Assembly: GCF_016907475.1 (NCBI RefSeq)
Contig: NZ_JAFBCA010000001.1
Location: 4,712,001 to 4,776,000, forward strand
Direction of reading: 5' to 3'
Length of the DNA: 64,000 bases
DNA from: Nocardioides cavernae
GTDB taxonomy: Bacteria > Actinomycetota > Actinomycetes > Propionibacteriales > Nocardioidaceae
The position numbers and the translations under genes were made by a program. Shown piece after piece: positions 1 to 7,186 of this stretch. A model generated the notes under the pieces. It was not told the origin of the DNA and made no database searches. It saw only the letters and a program-made list of their open reading frames with translations. The number at the start of each line of letters is the position of its first letter. The stretch's first letter is position 1.

Positions 1-53
1 TCAAGCGCGCCAAGAGCCTGATCGAGGCCAAGCGCACCAAGGTGCCCGCATGA
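1..53 (+). CDS. 3' end of an unidentified gene of the corrinoid C1 cluster (partial)
   Basis: Only the last 16 codons are present, in the frame that begins at base 3, ending KRTKVPA and a TGA at 51-53. The peptide is basic and too short to assign. The gene lies directly upstream of a methyltetrahydrofolate:corrinoid methyltransferase on the same strand, so a corrinoid protein, a trimethylamine-methyltransferase-like (MttB) protein or another partner of that cluster is expected. That is inference from cluster composition in other bacteria. Its stop codon overlaps the ATG of the mini-ORF at 50-106. Confidence 0.55.
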   Translation, partial: KRAKSLIEAKRTKVPA

Positions 54-106
54 ACACCCCATCCGAATGCTCGCTTCGCTCCGCTTCGCACGGGGACCCC
101 GCATGA
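50..106 (+). other. Double-overlap linker mini-ORF 1 (18 codons)
   Basis: The ATG at 50 overlaps the upstream TGA (ATGA), and the TGA at 104-106 overlaps the ATG at 103 of the methyltransferase gene (ATGA). The predicted peptide is MNTPSECSLRSASHGDPA. The DNA contains two partly repeated GCTTCGCTCC/GCTTCGC units and GGGGACCCC just before the downstream start, which may also serve as its ribosome-binding region. Related elements lie at 981-1049 and 61313-61390. Whether the peptide matters or only the coupling is unknown. Confidence 0.6.
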
Positions 107-984
107 GTCCCGCCGAGCCGCTGCGCACGGTCCTGCGCTCGGCCACCCGCGAGGTGGTCATCGGGCACGACACGCGCTTCACCCTCATCGGCGAGCGGAT
201 CAACCCCACCGGGCGCCGCATCTTCCAGCAGCAGCTCCGCGACGGCGACCTCTCGGCGATCGAGCGCGACGTCAAGGCGCAGGTCGAGGGCGGCGCCGAC
301 GTCCTCGACATCAACATGGGCGTGCCGCTGACCGACGAGCCCGAGCTGCTGGCAAAGGCCATCACGATGGTCCAGGAGCTGACCGACCTCCCGATCTGCA
401 TCGACTCCTCGGTCGTCGAGGCGCTCGAGGCCGGCCTCTCGGTCTACCAGGGCCGTGCCCTGGTCAACTCGATCACCGCCGAGGACGACCGCATGGCGGC
501 GATCCTCCCGCTGGTCAAGAAGTACGACGCAGCGATCATCGCCCTGCCCAACGACCACGACGAGATCCCGATGGAGGCCGACAAGCGCGTCGAGCTCACC
601 GGCAAGATCGTCCGCGTCGCCACCCAGGAGTACGGCATCGCCCAGGCCGACATCGTCATCGACCCCCTGGCCATGCCCATCGGCGCCGACACCGCCACGA
701 GCCTGGTGACCTTCGAGGTGATGCGACGCATCCGCGACGACTTCGGCGTCAACATGACCTGCGGCGCCTCCAACGTCTCCTTCGGCATGCCCGGCCGGCA
801 CACCCTCAACGGCACCTGGCTCCCCATGGCGATGACCTCGGGGCTGACGAGCGCGATCATGGACGCCCGCACGCCCCACGTGGTCGAGGCGGTCAAGGCG
901 GCCGACGTGTTCCTCGGCCACGACGACTGGGGCATGGCATGGATCACCGCACACCGCGCGAAGCAGGAGGCCGAGCGAGCGTGA
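103..984 (+). CDS. Methyltetrahydrofolate:corrinoid methyltransferase (pterin-binding domain)
   Basis: The 293-aa product is a single TIM-barrel pterin-binding domain of the MtrH/AcsE/MetH type. The hallmark GERINPTGRR is near residue 28 and a DINMG motif follows near residue 66, with NS and CGASN strand-end motifs later. The family moves a methyl group between a corrinoid protein and tetrahydrofolate in the cytoplasm. Here it probably feeds methyl groups from a quaternary-amine or similar donor into C1 metabolism, because a corrinoid reactivator and a methylene-THF reductase follow. An in-frame ATG at 67 would add 12 residues, but ATG 103 is favoured because it sits in an ATGA overlap with the linker mini-ORF and gives the usual family N-terminus. 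Substrate is not deducible. Confidence 0.85.
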   Translation: MSPAEPLRTVLRSATREVVIGHDTRFTLIGERINPTGRRIFQQQLRDGDLSAIERDVKAQVEGGADVLDINMGVPLTDEPELLAKAITMVQELTDLPICIDSSVVEALEAGLSVYQGRALVNSITAEDDRMAAILPLVKKYDAAIIALPNDHDEIPMEADKRVELTGKIVRVATQEYGIAQADIVIDPLAMPIGADTATSLVTFEVMRRIRDDFGVNMTCGASNVSFGMPGRHTLNGTWLPMAMTSGLTSAIMDARTPHVVEAVKAADVFLGHDDWGMAWITAHRAKQEAERA

Positions 985-1049
985 GCTCACCCCACGGCGT
1001 TCTCCTCCGCCGCTGCGCTCCCCCGGACAACGCCGCGGGGGCCCCGTGA
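981..1049 (+). other. Double-overlap linker mini-ORF 2 (22 codons)
   Basis: The GTG at 981 overlaps the methyltransferase stop (GTGA), and the TGA at 1047-1049 overlaps the GTG start at 1046 of the next gene (GTGA). The peptide begins VSSPHGVLLRRCAPP. The DNA shares TGAGC, CCCCACG, TTCTC, CGCTnCGCTCC and GGGGnCCCCG, in that order, with the linker before nuoE at 61313-61390, although the flanking genes are unrelated. It behaves as a spacer that keeps translation coupled. Confidence 0.6.
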
Positions 1050-3031
1050 CGACAGAGGGGCCCGACTTCTCGCTCGCCGACGTGGCCCGCGAGGGCCTCA
1101 TCGAGAGGCCGGGCGTCGAGCCCGCGGCCCACGACGGGACCGGCCGTGTCGGCCTCGCGTTCACCGTCATGACCAAGGCCGAGGGCGGGGCGGAGGTCCC
1201 CCCGGCGCTGCGCGACGTCCGCGTGCCACCCGGGGTGACCGTCTTCGACGCCGCGTCGTGGAACGGCATCGCGATCGACTCCACCTGCGGCGGCCACGGC
1301 ACCTGCCACAAGTGCCGCATCCGGGTCACCTCCGACGCCGCGACCCCGATCACCCGACACGACGCGCGCACCTTCACCGCGGCCCAGCTCGCCGACGGCT
1401 GGCGCCTGGGCTGCCTGCTCCACGCGACCCGCGACCTCGCTGTCGAGGTCCCTCCGCTGACCACCCGACCGAAGGCCGCGACCGTCGGGATCGGGCGTCA
1501 GGTGATCCTGCGCCCGGCCCTCCAGAAGCGCTACGTCGAGCTCGACGAGGCCACCCTCGCCGACCAGCGCACCGACCTCGTACGCCTCACCGACGCCATC
1601 GACGACCTCGAGCTCACCGCCGACCTCCATGTGCTGCGCCGGCTGTCCACGGTGCTGCGCGCGGCCGACTTCAAGGTCACCGCGGTCATCCTCGACGAGG
1701 CGCTCATCGACGTCGAGCCCGGCGACACCACCGGTGTGCGCTACGCCATCGCGTTCGACCTCGGCACGACGACGGTCGTCGGCACGCTGCTCGACGTCGG
1801 CACCGGCACGCCGCTGGCCGTTGCCTCGACGCTCAACGCGCAGCAACCCTTCGGCGGCGACGTGATCACCCGGATCAGCGCCACGATGATGGACCCCGAG
1901 GCCCTCGGGCGACTCCAGCGGGCCGCCGGCAGCACGCTCTCCTCGCTCGCGGGGGAGGTGTGCCGCGAGGCGGGGGTGGACCCCGCCCACGTCTACGAGG
2001 TGGCCGTCGCCGGCAACGCGACGATGACGGCGCTCGCGCTGGGCATCGACCCGGAGCCGCTCGGCGTCGCCCCGTTCGTGATGTCGGCCGCCCAGCCGCC
2101 GTCGGTCCTCGCCTCCGAGCTGGGCCTGAGCCTGCACCCGCGCGCGCGCGCGTTCCTCTTCCCCGCCCTCGGCGCCTACGTCGGTGGCGACATCGTCGCG
2201 GGGATGCTCGCCAGCGGGATGGACCGCGACAAGCGCACCCGGCTGTTCATCGACGTCGGCACCAACTGCGAGATCGTGCTCAGCGACGGGGAGACCATCC
2301 TGTCCACGGCCGCGCCCGCCGGTCCGGCGTTCGAGGGCGGGGCGATCCGGTGCGGCATGCGCGCCGCCGACGGCGCCATCGAGGTCATCAAGGTGGACCC
2401 ACACGCCCAGGGCGAGGACCCCGCCGTCACCCTTCAGGTCATCGGCGAGGTCGAGCCCCGGGGCCTCTGCGGCTCCGGTCTGGTCGACGCGGTCGCCGAG
2501 CTCGTCCGCGTCGGCCTCCTCGACGCCTCGGGTCGGCTGGTGCCCGAGGAGGACGCCAAGGGCATCGCCCCCGCGCTCGCCGACCGGCTGGCCAGGATCG
2601 GCGAGGAACGGGTGTTCATCCTGCACCGGCCCACGCCCGACGCCGAGGCCGCCGAGTGCGTCTACCTCTCCCAGCGCGACGTGCGCGAGCTGCAGTTCGC
2701 CAAGGCGGCCATCTCCACCGGCTGGTCCCTGCTTCTCGAGGAGCTCGGCCTCGAGCACCGCGACGTGCAGCAGGTGCTGCTCGCGGGCTCGTTCGGCAGC
2801 TACCTCTCCCCCGCATCGGCCGTCCGCATCGGTCTGGTGCCCCAGCTGCCGGTGCTGCGCATCGTGGCCGCGGGCAACGTCGCCGGCGAGGGCGCGAAGA
2901 TGGCCCTGCTGTCGGTGCGCGAGCGGGCCGGTGCGCTGGCCCTGCTGGAGGAGGTGACCTATGTCGAGCTCTCCGACCGTCCCGACTTCAACGACGCCTT
3001 CGTCGACCAGCTCGGGTTCCAGACCCCCTGA
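1046..3031 (+). CDS. ASKHA/ferredoxin-domain corrinoid activation protein (RACo-like, DUF4445)
   Basis: The 661-aa product has an N-terminal plant-type [2Fe-2S] domain at about residues 55-125 with the cysteine pattern CGGHGTCHKC followed by LGC. After a linker comes an ASKHA ATPase fold whose phosphate loops are visible as FDLGTTTVVGTLLD (about residue 236) and FIDVGTNCEIVL (about residue 403), plus an AGSFGSYL motif near the C-terminus. Proteins of this build reduce the inactive Co(II) state of corrinoid methyltransferase proteins back to Co(I) using ATP. The GTG start overlaps the stop of the linker mini-ORF. The gene overlaps the following DUF1638 gene by 71 nt. It most likely services the corrinoid protein expected upstream of the window. 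Confidence 0.85.
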   Translation: MTTEGPDFSLADVAREGLIERPGVEPAAHDGTGRVGLAFTVMTKAEGGAEVPPALRDVRVPPGVTVFDAASWNGIAIDSTCGGHGTCHKCRIRVTSDAATPITRHDARTFTAAQLADGWRLGCLLHATRDLAVEVPPLTTRPKAATVGIGRQVILRPALQKRYVELDEATLADQRTDLVRLTDAIDDLELTADLHVLRRLSTVLRAADFKVTAVILDEALIDVEPGDTTGVRYAIAFDLGTTTVVGTLLDVGTGTPLAVASTLNAQQPFGGDVITRISATMMDPEALGRLQRAAGSTLSSLAGEVCREAGVDPAHVYEVAVAGNATMTALALGIDPEPLGVAPFVMSAAQPPSVLASELGLSLHPRARAFLFPALGAYVGGDIVAGMLASGMDRDKRTRLFIDVGTNCEIVLSDGETILSTAAPAGPAFEGGAIRCGMRAADGAIEVIKVDPHAQGEDPAVTLQVIGEVEPRGLCGSGLVDAVAELVRVGLLDASGRLVPEEDAKGIAPALADRLARIGEERVFILHRPTPDAEAAECVYLSQRDVRELQFAKAAISTGWSLLLEELGLEHRDVQQVLLAGSFGSYLSPASAVRIGLVPQLPVLRIVAAGNVAGEGAKMALLSVRERAGALALLEEVTYVELSDRPDFNDAFVDQLGFQTP

Positions 3032-3620
3032 CCGCAGCGGTCGCACCGCGCTCATCGCCTGCGGCGCCATCGCCCAGCCCGCGGCGGCCGTCGTGGACCG
3101 CCACGCCTGGCCCGTCGACGTACACCCCCTCCCCCCGCTCCTGCACAACCACCCGGACCGGATCGCCGACCAGGTGCGCGCGCTGGCCGTCCGGCTCGGG
3201 CCGTCCTACGGTCGGGTCGTCGTCGGCTACGCCGACTGCGGGACGTACGGCGCCCTCGACAGCGTCTGCGACGACCTCGGGCTCCAGCGGCTCCCGGGGC
3301 TGCACTGCTACGACGTCTTCGCCGGGCAGTCGCGCCTGGAGCGGTTCTTCGACGAGCAGCCGGGCACCTACCTCCTGACCGACTTCCTCGTCCGGTCGTT
3401 CGACCGCACCGTCATCCAGGAGCTGGGCCTCGACCGCCACCCCGAGCTCCGCGACACCTACTTCGGCCACTACACGCGCGTCGTCTGGTTGGCCCAGGAG
3501 CCCGACGAGGAGCTCGGCGCCCAGGCCGCCGACGCGGCGGAGAGCCTTGGGCTGCCGCTCACCGTGGTGGCGACGGGCGACCACGGCCTCGAGCAGGCGC
3601 TCGCCGACCTCGTGCGCTAG
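2961..3620 (+). CDS. DUF1638-family protein of the corrinoid C1 cluster
   Basis: The 219-aa product contains TALIACGAIAQP near the N-terminus and VVVGYADCGTYGALD near the middle, typical of DUF1638 proteins, which travel with corrinoid methyltransferases and their activators. The biochemical role is not established. The only reasonable start is ATG 2961, inside the preceding gene. It is supported by a strong GGAGGAGGTG ribosome-binding site ending a few bases upstream, and there is no in-frame start after the upstream stop at 3031. The first ~28 residues are Ser/Thr/Pro-rich, probably because they are read out of frame through the neighbour's 3' end. The TAG stop lies in the arm of the palindrome at 3617-3681. 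Confidence 0.75.
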   Translation: MSSSPTVPTSTTPSSTSSGSRPPDRSGRTALIACGAIAQPAAAVVDRHAWPVDVHPLPPLLHNHPDRIADQVRALAVRLGPSYGRVVVGYADCGTYGALDSVCDDLGLQRLPGLHCYDVFAGQSRLERFFDEQPGTYLLTDFLVRSFDRTVIQELGLDRHPELRDTYFGHYTRVVWLAQEPDEELGAQAADAAESLGLPLTVVATGDHGLEQALADLVR

Positions 3621-3681
3621 GCGTGTCTGTCAAGACTCGGCCGGCGCGCAGCAGGCCATGGACTTGAGAGACACGCCCTAG
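3617..3681. terminator. Large imperfect inverted repeat between convergent genes (bidirectional terminator or dispersed repeat)
   Basis: The arm CTAGGCGTGTCTGTCAAG at 3617-3634 pairs with CTTGAGAGACACGCCCTAG at 3663-3681. The 28-nt centre is GC-rich. The tips of the arms contain the TAG stop codons of both converging genes. No T-tract follows, so termination is inferred from position and stem strength. Confidence 0.6.
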
Positions 3682-4523
3682 GCGCCGAGCCGCCGGAGCA
3701 GGTCGGTGCGCCAGGCCTCGGTCTCGCCGATCTGGTTGAAGGTGAAGACGTGGAGGCCCTCGACGAGGGCACCCTCCTCGCCGAGGGCCGGTGCGCACTT
3801 CTCCAAGAAGCTCTCGCCGGTGAATCCGCCGGGCGCCGCGAGCCGGGCGAACAGGCCCTTGTTCTTGGCAAGGAACTTCGTCGACTCCCCCACTCCGATG
3901 CGGGTGGCCATCCCGAGCAGCTTGGCGCGCTCGACCGGCCCCGGGATGCCGAGCAGCAGCGGCATCGCCACTCCCCGGTTGCGGAGCCGGCGGATCCAGT
4001 CGCGGACGAGGGCGGGGTCGAAGGTCAGGTTGCTGACGATGTGGGTGGCGTAGTGCCGCTTGTCCCACATCGACTGGACGGTGAGGTCGTCGTTGATCGT
4101 CGGGTGGGACTCGGGATAGCCGGTGATGCCGACGTGGGCGAACGGCGACCCCATGTCGCGGAGGTCCTGCAGCAGCGCGAGCGCGTCGGGATAGTCGCCC
4201 GCCGGGTCGGCGTCGCCACCGGGCACGAAGACCCGGCTGATGCCCTTGCCGACGAGCCGGTCCGCGATCTCCTCGAGCTCGGTCCGCCCGGTCACCATCC
4301 GGGCGGCGACGTGGGGCACCACGACGTAGCCGTGGCCGGTGAGGCGCTCGGCGAGGTCGAAGGTCGCTCCCAGTCCCTTGCCCGGCGACGCCGTCACCGT
4401 GACCACGCGATCGCGGGGCAGGTGCTCGAGGACCTTGTCCTCCGTGGCGGCCGTCGGCAGGACCTCGTAGCGAGCGTGCTGGAGGAGCCGGATGAGCGTC
4501 GCGGCCGATCGTTTGTTGCGCAT
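3678..4523 (-). CDS. Methylenetetrahydrofolate reductase-family protein (MetF-like)
   Basis: The 281-aa product has the MetF TIM-barrel pattern: an early ARYEVLP strand, TASPGKG, FVPGGDADPAGDYPDAL, VGITGYPESHP, a YATHIVSNLTFDP motif and GIPGPVERAKLL. The enzyme interconverts methylene-THF and methyl-THF using FAD. Beside a corrinoid:THF methyltransferase it probably oxidises methyl-THF so that carbon can continue to formyl or serine pools, running opposite to its role in methionine synthesis. Start codons in frame are GTG 4562, ATG 4535 and ATG 4523. The -10-like TACAGT at 4566-4561 makes GTG 4562 unlikely, and 4523 has a GAGATGGG ribosome-binding site. The gene converges on the C1 genes and shares no promoter with them. 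Confidence 0.8.
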   Translation of the reverse strand: MRNKRSAATLIRLLQHARYEVLPTAATEDKVLEHLPRDRVVTVTASPGKGLGATFDLAERLTGHGYVVVPHVAARMVTGRTELEEIADRLVGKGISRVFVPGGDADPAGDYPDALALLQDLRDMGSPFAHVGITGYPESHPTINDDLTVQSMWDKRHYATHIVSNLTFDPALVRDWIRRLRNRGVAMPLLLGIPGPVERAKLLGMATRIGVGESTKFLAKNKGLFARLAAPGGFTGESFLEKCAPALGEEGALVEGLHVFTFNQIGETEAWRTDLLRRLGA

Positions 4524-4539
4524 GGAGCAACCCATCTCA

Positions 4540-4566
4540 TGATACGCATCAGAAGTGCTCACTGTA
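4540..4566 (-). promoter_or_regulatory. Promoter and putative operator of the metF-like gene
   Basis: A TACAGT -10 hexamer lies at 4566-4561. The dyad TGATACGCATCA (TGAT-N4-ATCA) at 4540-4551 would fall at or just after the transcription start, a position from which a bound repressor could block initiation. No regulator gene is adjacent. Confidence 0.4.
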
Positions 4567-4606
4567 GTGGTTCCAGGATCGGAGGAGAAGGGACGCGGGC
4601 ATGACG

Positions 4607-4641
4607 AAGGGCGGCCACCCCGGACCGGGGTGACCGCCCTT
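4607..4641 (-). terminator. Terminator of rplJ-rplL
   Basis: A strong hairpin lies just after rplL on the minus strand: AAGGGCGG and CACCCCG arms around a short loop, followed by TTCGTC. It separates the ribosomal operon from the metF-like gene, which is read in the same direction from its own promoter. Confidence 0.7.
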
Positions 4642-4678
4642 CGACGGTTGCTGCGGAGCAGCGAGTGCTAGCGGATTG

Positions 4679-5071
4679 TCACTTGACGGTGACGGTGGCG
4701 CCGGCGGCCTCGAGGGCCTCCTTCGCCTTGTCCGCGGCAGCCTTGTCGACGCTCTCGAGGATCGTCTTGGGCGCGGCCTCGACGAGGTCCTTGGCCTCCT
4801 TCAGGCCGAGGGAGGTCAGGGCGCGCACCTCCTTGATGACGTTGATCTTCTTGTCGCCGGCGGCCTCGAGGACGACCTCGAAGTCGGTCTTCTCCTCGGC
4901 GGCGGCGTCGCCACCAGCGGCACCACCGGCGGCCGGGGCGGCGGCCACGGCGACGGGGGCAGCGGCGGTCACGCCGAAGGTGTCCTCGAACTGCTTCACG
5001 AACTCGGAGAGCTCGATGAGGGTCATCTCCTTGAACGCGTCAAGGAGCTCGTCGGTGCTGAGCTTCGCCAT
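4679..5071 (-). CDS. rplL: 50S ribosomal protein L7/L12
   Basis: The 130-aa product has the N-terminal dimerisation helix region ([20 protein letters not shown]), an Ala/Gly-rich hinge at about residues 50-68 and the C-terminal factor-binding domain with KINVIKEVR and [10 protein letters not shown] motifs. Length and layout are normal for the family. It forms the ribosomal stalk with L10 and recruits elongation factors. It lies 77 nt after rplJ and is cotranscribed from the promoter at 5999-6028. Confidence 0.97.
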   Translation of the reverse strand: MAKLSTDELLDAFKEMTLIELSEFVKQFEDTFGVTAAAPVAVAAAPAAGGAAGGDAAAEEKTDFEVVLEAAGDKKINVIKEVRALTSLGLKEAKDLVEAAPKTILESVDKAAADKAKEALEAAGATVTVK

Positions 5072-5148
5072 GATGGCAAACCTTTCGTCTGTGGCGCGGT
5101 CGCGGAGTGCGGCTGCGCCGGGGTTTCAGGTGGTGTACGTCGGCCTGG

Positions 5149-5814
5149 TCAGGCGTCGGTGGACTCGGCGGCCGGCTCGGCTGCCTCGTCGGTCGCCTCG
5201 GGCTCGGCGGCCTCCTCCGAAGAGGGGGCCTCCTCGACCGGGGCGTCCTCGGCAGCCGGAGCAGCCGGCGTACCGGCACCACCTGCGAGGATCGAGGGGT
5301 CCTGCTCGGCCTTGGCCTGGAGCGCACCCGCGAGACGGGCGGCCTGGGCGATCGGCGCGTTGAGCAGGTAGACGGCCTGGGAGAGGCTCGCGAGCATTGC
5401 GCCCGCCAGCTTGCCCATCAGCACCTCGCGCGACTCGAGGTCGGCCAGCTTGGCCACCTCGGCAGCGTCGAGCGGCTTGCCGTCCAGGACTCCACCCTTG
5501 ATCACAAGGGCGGGGTTCGCCTTGGCAAAGTCACGCAGACCCTTGGCGGCCTCGACCACGTCTCCATTGATGAAGGCGATGGCAGTGGGGCCGGTCAGCA
5601 GGTCGTCGAAGCCTTCGATGCCCACCTCGGTGGCGGCGATCTTGGCCAGCGTGTTCTTGACCACGGCATAGTTGGCGTTCTCGCCGAGGGCACGCCGCAG
5701 GTCCTGCAGCTGCTTCACGGTGAGCCCGCGGTACTCGGTCAGTACAGCGCCGGCCGAGTCGTTGAACGAGTCAACGATCTCTGCGACGGCGGCAGTCTTT
5801 TCTGCCCGCGCCAT
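5149..5814 (-). CDS. rplJ: 50S ribosomal protein L10
   Basis: The 221-aa product begins [13 protein letters not shown] and carries the L10 core to about residue 170 ([37 protein letters not shown]). The remaining ~45 residues are an Ala/Glu/Pro tail absent from short L10 proteins but common in actinobacteria. L10 anchors L7/L12 dimers on 23S rRNA and represses its own mRNA. ATG 5814 is set by the AAGGAG ribosome-binding site immediately upstream. The untranslated leader has features of an L10 leader. Confidence 0.96.
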   Translation of the reverse strand: MARAEKTAAVAEIVDSFNDSAGAVLTEYRGLTVKQLQDLRRALGENANYAVVKNTLAKIAATEVGIEGFDDLLTGPTAIAFINGDVVEAAKGLRDFAKANPALVIKGGVLDGKPLDAAEVAKLADLESREVLMGKLAGAMLASLSQAVYLLNAPIAQAARLAGALQAKAEQDPSILAGGAGTPAAPAAEDAPVEEAPSSEEAAEPEATDEAAEPAAESTDA

Positions 5815-5835
5815 GGGTCTCCTTCCGGGGTTGAC

Positions 5836-5985
5836 CACCGGCGTCCGGCCCACAAAGACGAACGCCCTGAGCACAGGCTCAGGGCGTGGATGCGGCGAAG
5901 GCCGCTGCTCTGAATCCTGCGCCGGCGTCCGCTCCTGCGAACCTTCGGTCACGGGCGAGGAGCTCGTGACAACCTGCGGTCTCTG
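5836..5985 (-). promoter_or_regulatory. Ribosomal L10 leader (autoregulatory mRNA structure)
   Basis: The rplJ leader on the minus strand contains, in order, GACCGCAGGTTGTCACGAG, a returning CGTGACCGAAGGTT, GCGCAGGATT and a hairpin CGCCCTGAGC/GTGCTCAGGGCG shortly before the ribosome-binding site. These boxes resemble the actinobacterial L10 leader to which the L10-L12 complex binds. The boundaries are approximate and a covariance search was not possible. Confidence 0.65.
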
Positions 5986-5998
5986 GTTTCGAGATGGA

Positions 5999-6028
5999 AC
6001 AGTACGCGCCGGGGCGCGGACCAGACAA
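5999..6028 (-). promoter_or_regulatory. Promoter of rplJ-rplL
   Basis: The -35 hexamer TTGTCT at 6028-6023 and the -10 TACTGT at 6004-5999 are 18 nt apart, giving a start near 5992 and a leader of about 180 nt. The promoter covers an in-frame ATG at 5994 on the other strand, which argues against that ATG as the start of the divergent gene. Confidence 0.65.
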
Positions 6029-6098
6029 ATCGGCGGAGCCGACCTGCAAACCGGTCAATCCCCCCACGCCGGTCGCCCATCACTGGTCCAATGGCCCC

Positions 6099-7088
6099 GT
6101 GGATCACCAGCTCATGACCGTCGGGGCCTCCCTGGCCCGCAGCGACGAACGCATGCTCACCGGACGCAACGCCGCCGGACGCCTCTGGAAGACCGGCTTC
6201 GTGGGTCTCGACCCGCTCATCGGCGGTGGGATGCGAGCCGGCTCGCTGGTGCTGCTCGCCGGGCCGCAGGGCCTCGGCAAGTCGACGTTCGCACTGCAGG
6301 TCGCCCGCAACAATGCCGCCACCGGCCGCCCGGTGCTCTACTTCTCCTACGAGCACGACGCCGAGGACCTGACGCAGAAGCTCATCGCGATGGAGGCGGG
6401 CGAGCTCGACGACTCCGACCAGGTGCGGGTGAACAGCATCCGGTCGATCTTCGACGACCTCTGGGTGAGCTCCCTGGAGCACCGCCTCGAGTCGGTCCCC
6501 GCCGGCGTCGATGCCCTGACCCGGGTCGCGCAGTACTCCGAGATGCTCTTCGTGCACCGCTCGACCGGCACGCGCACCGACCTCGCGGCGATCCAGGCCG
6601 CCATCGAGGCGGTGCGTGAGCTGTCGGGCTCGACGCCGCTCGTGATCGTCGACTACCTGCAGAAGGTGAAGTCGAGCCACCCCGACGAGGAGTCCAGCAC
6701 CACCGAGATCGTCGAGGGCCTCAAGGACCTTGCCATCGACATCGGCGCCCCGGTCCTCGCGATCGCCGCTGCCGAGAAGGAGGCCCTCCGCTCGGGCAGG
6801 CGGATGCGCGCCAACGACCTGCGCGGGTCGAGCGCCCTGGCCTACGAGGCCGACGTCGTGCTCGTGCTCAACAACAAGTTCGACATCGTCGCGCGCCACC
6901 ACCTGACCTACGACCTGGGCAACGCCGAGCGGTTCCGGGAGTACGCCGTCCTGACGGTGGAGAAGAACCGGTTCGGTCGCGACGGTGCCGTGCTGCAGTA
7001 CCGCACCCGCTTCGACCAGGGCCGCTACGAGCCCGAGGGCTCGGAGGTCAAGGAGCAGCTGATCGACGAGCGGGTCTTCCGGGAGTGA
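6099..7088 (+). CDS. DnaB-like helicase C-terminal domain / RecA-fold ATPase
   Basis: The ~329-aa product is one RecA-type ATPase domain: WKTGFVGLDPLIGGG, Walker A GPQGLGKST, a YFSYEHDAEDL strand and Walker B PLVIVDYLQ, followed by a DLRGSSALAYEADVVL region like motif H4 of DnaB. It lacks the DnaB primase-interacting N-terminal domain, so it is not the replicative helicase. A KaiC/DnaB-like regulatory or repair ATPase is plausible. The start is uncertain: GTG 6099 (VDHQLMTVG) and ATG 6114 are the best candidates, and the frame stays open to ATG 5994, which lies in the divergent rplJ promoter. No partner gene is visible. Confidence 0.75.
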   Translation: MDHQLMTVGASLARSDERMLTGRNAAGRLWKTGFVGLDPLIGGGMRAGSLVLLAGPQGLGKSTFALQVARNNAATGRPVLYFSYEHDAEDLTQKLIAMEAGELDDSDQVRVNSIRSIFDDLWVSSLEHRLESVPAGVDALTRVAQYSEMLFVHRSTGTRTDLAAIQAAIEAVRELSGSTPLVIVDYLQKVKSSHPDEESSTTEIVEGLKDLAIDIGAPVLAIAAAEKEALRSGRRMRANDLRGSSALAYEADVVLVLNNKFDIVARHHLTYDLGNAERFREYAVLTVEKNRFGRDGAVLQYRTRFDQGRYEPEGSEVKEQLIDERVFRE

Positions 7089-7109
7089 GGCGAAGCCGAA
7101 TGCGCTGAG

Positions 7110-7158
7110 ACGGCCGAAGGGCGCCAGCACTGCTTGCAGTGCGACGCCCCTCGGCCGT
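7110..7158. terminator. Bidirectional terminator hairpin
   Basis: ACGGCCGA and TCGGCCGT close a long stem that also contains GGGCG/CGCCC and GCACTGC/GCAGTGC pairs with a TT loop. It lies between the convergent ATPase and lipoprotein genes and could stop both transcripts. Confidence 0.75.
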
Positions 7159-7186
7159 GTCAGTCTGGCGACCCGCCCGCCGTGGC

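Noticed and set aside
944..3148. Long open frame antisense to the ASKHA gene
   Set aside because: Composition is a GC-rich shadow of the real gene on the other strand: Arg/Gly/Asp-rich, no recognisable domain, no ribosome-binding site. The same reasoning removes other long antisense frames across the window.
5994..6098. Upstream extension of the DnaB-like gene to ATG 5994
   Set aside because: This ATG lies in the -10/-35 region of rplJ, and the added residues are not part of the ATPase domain.
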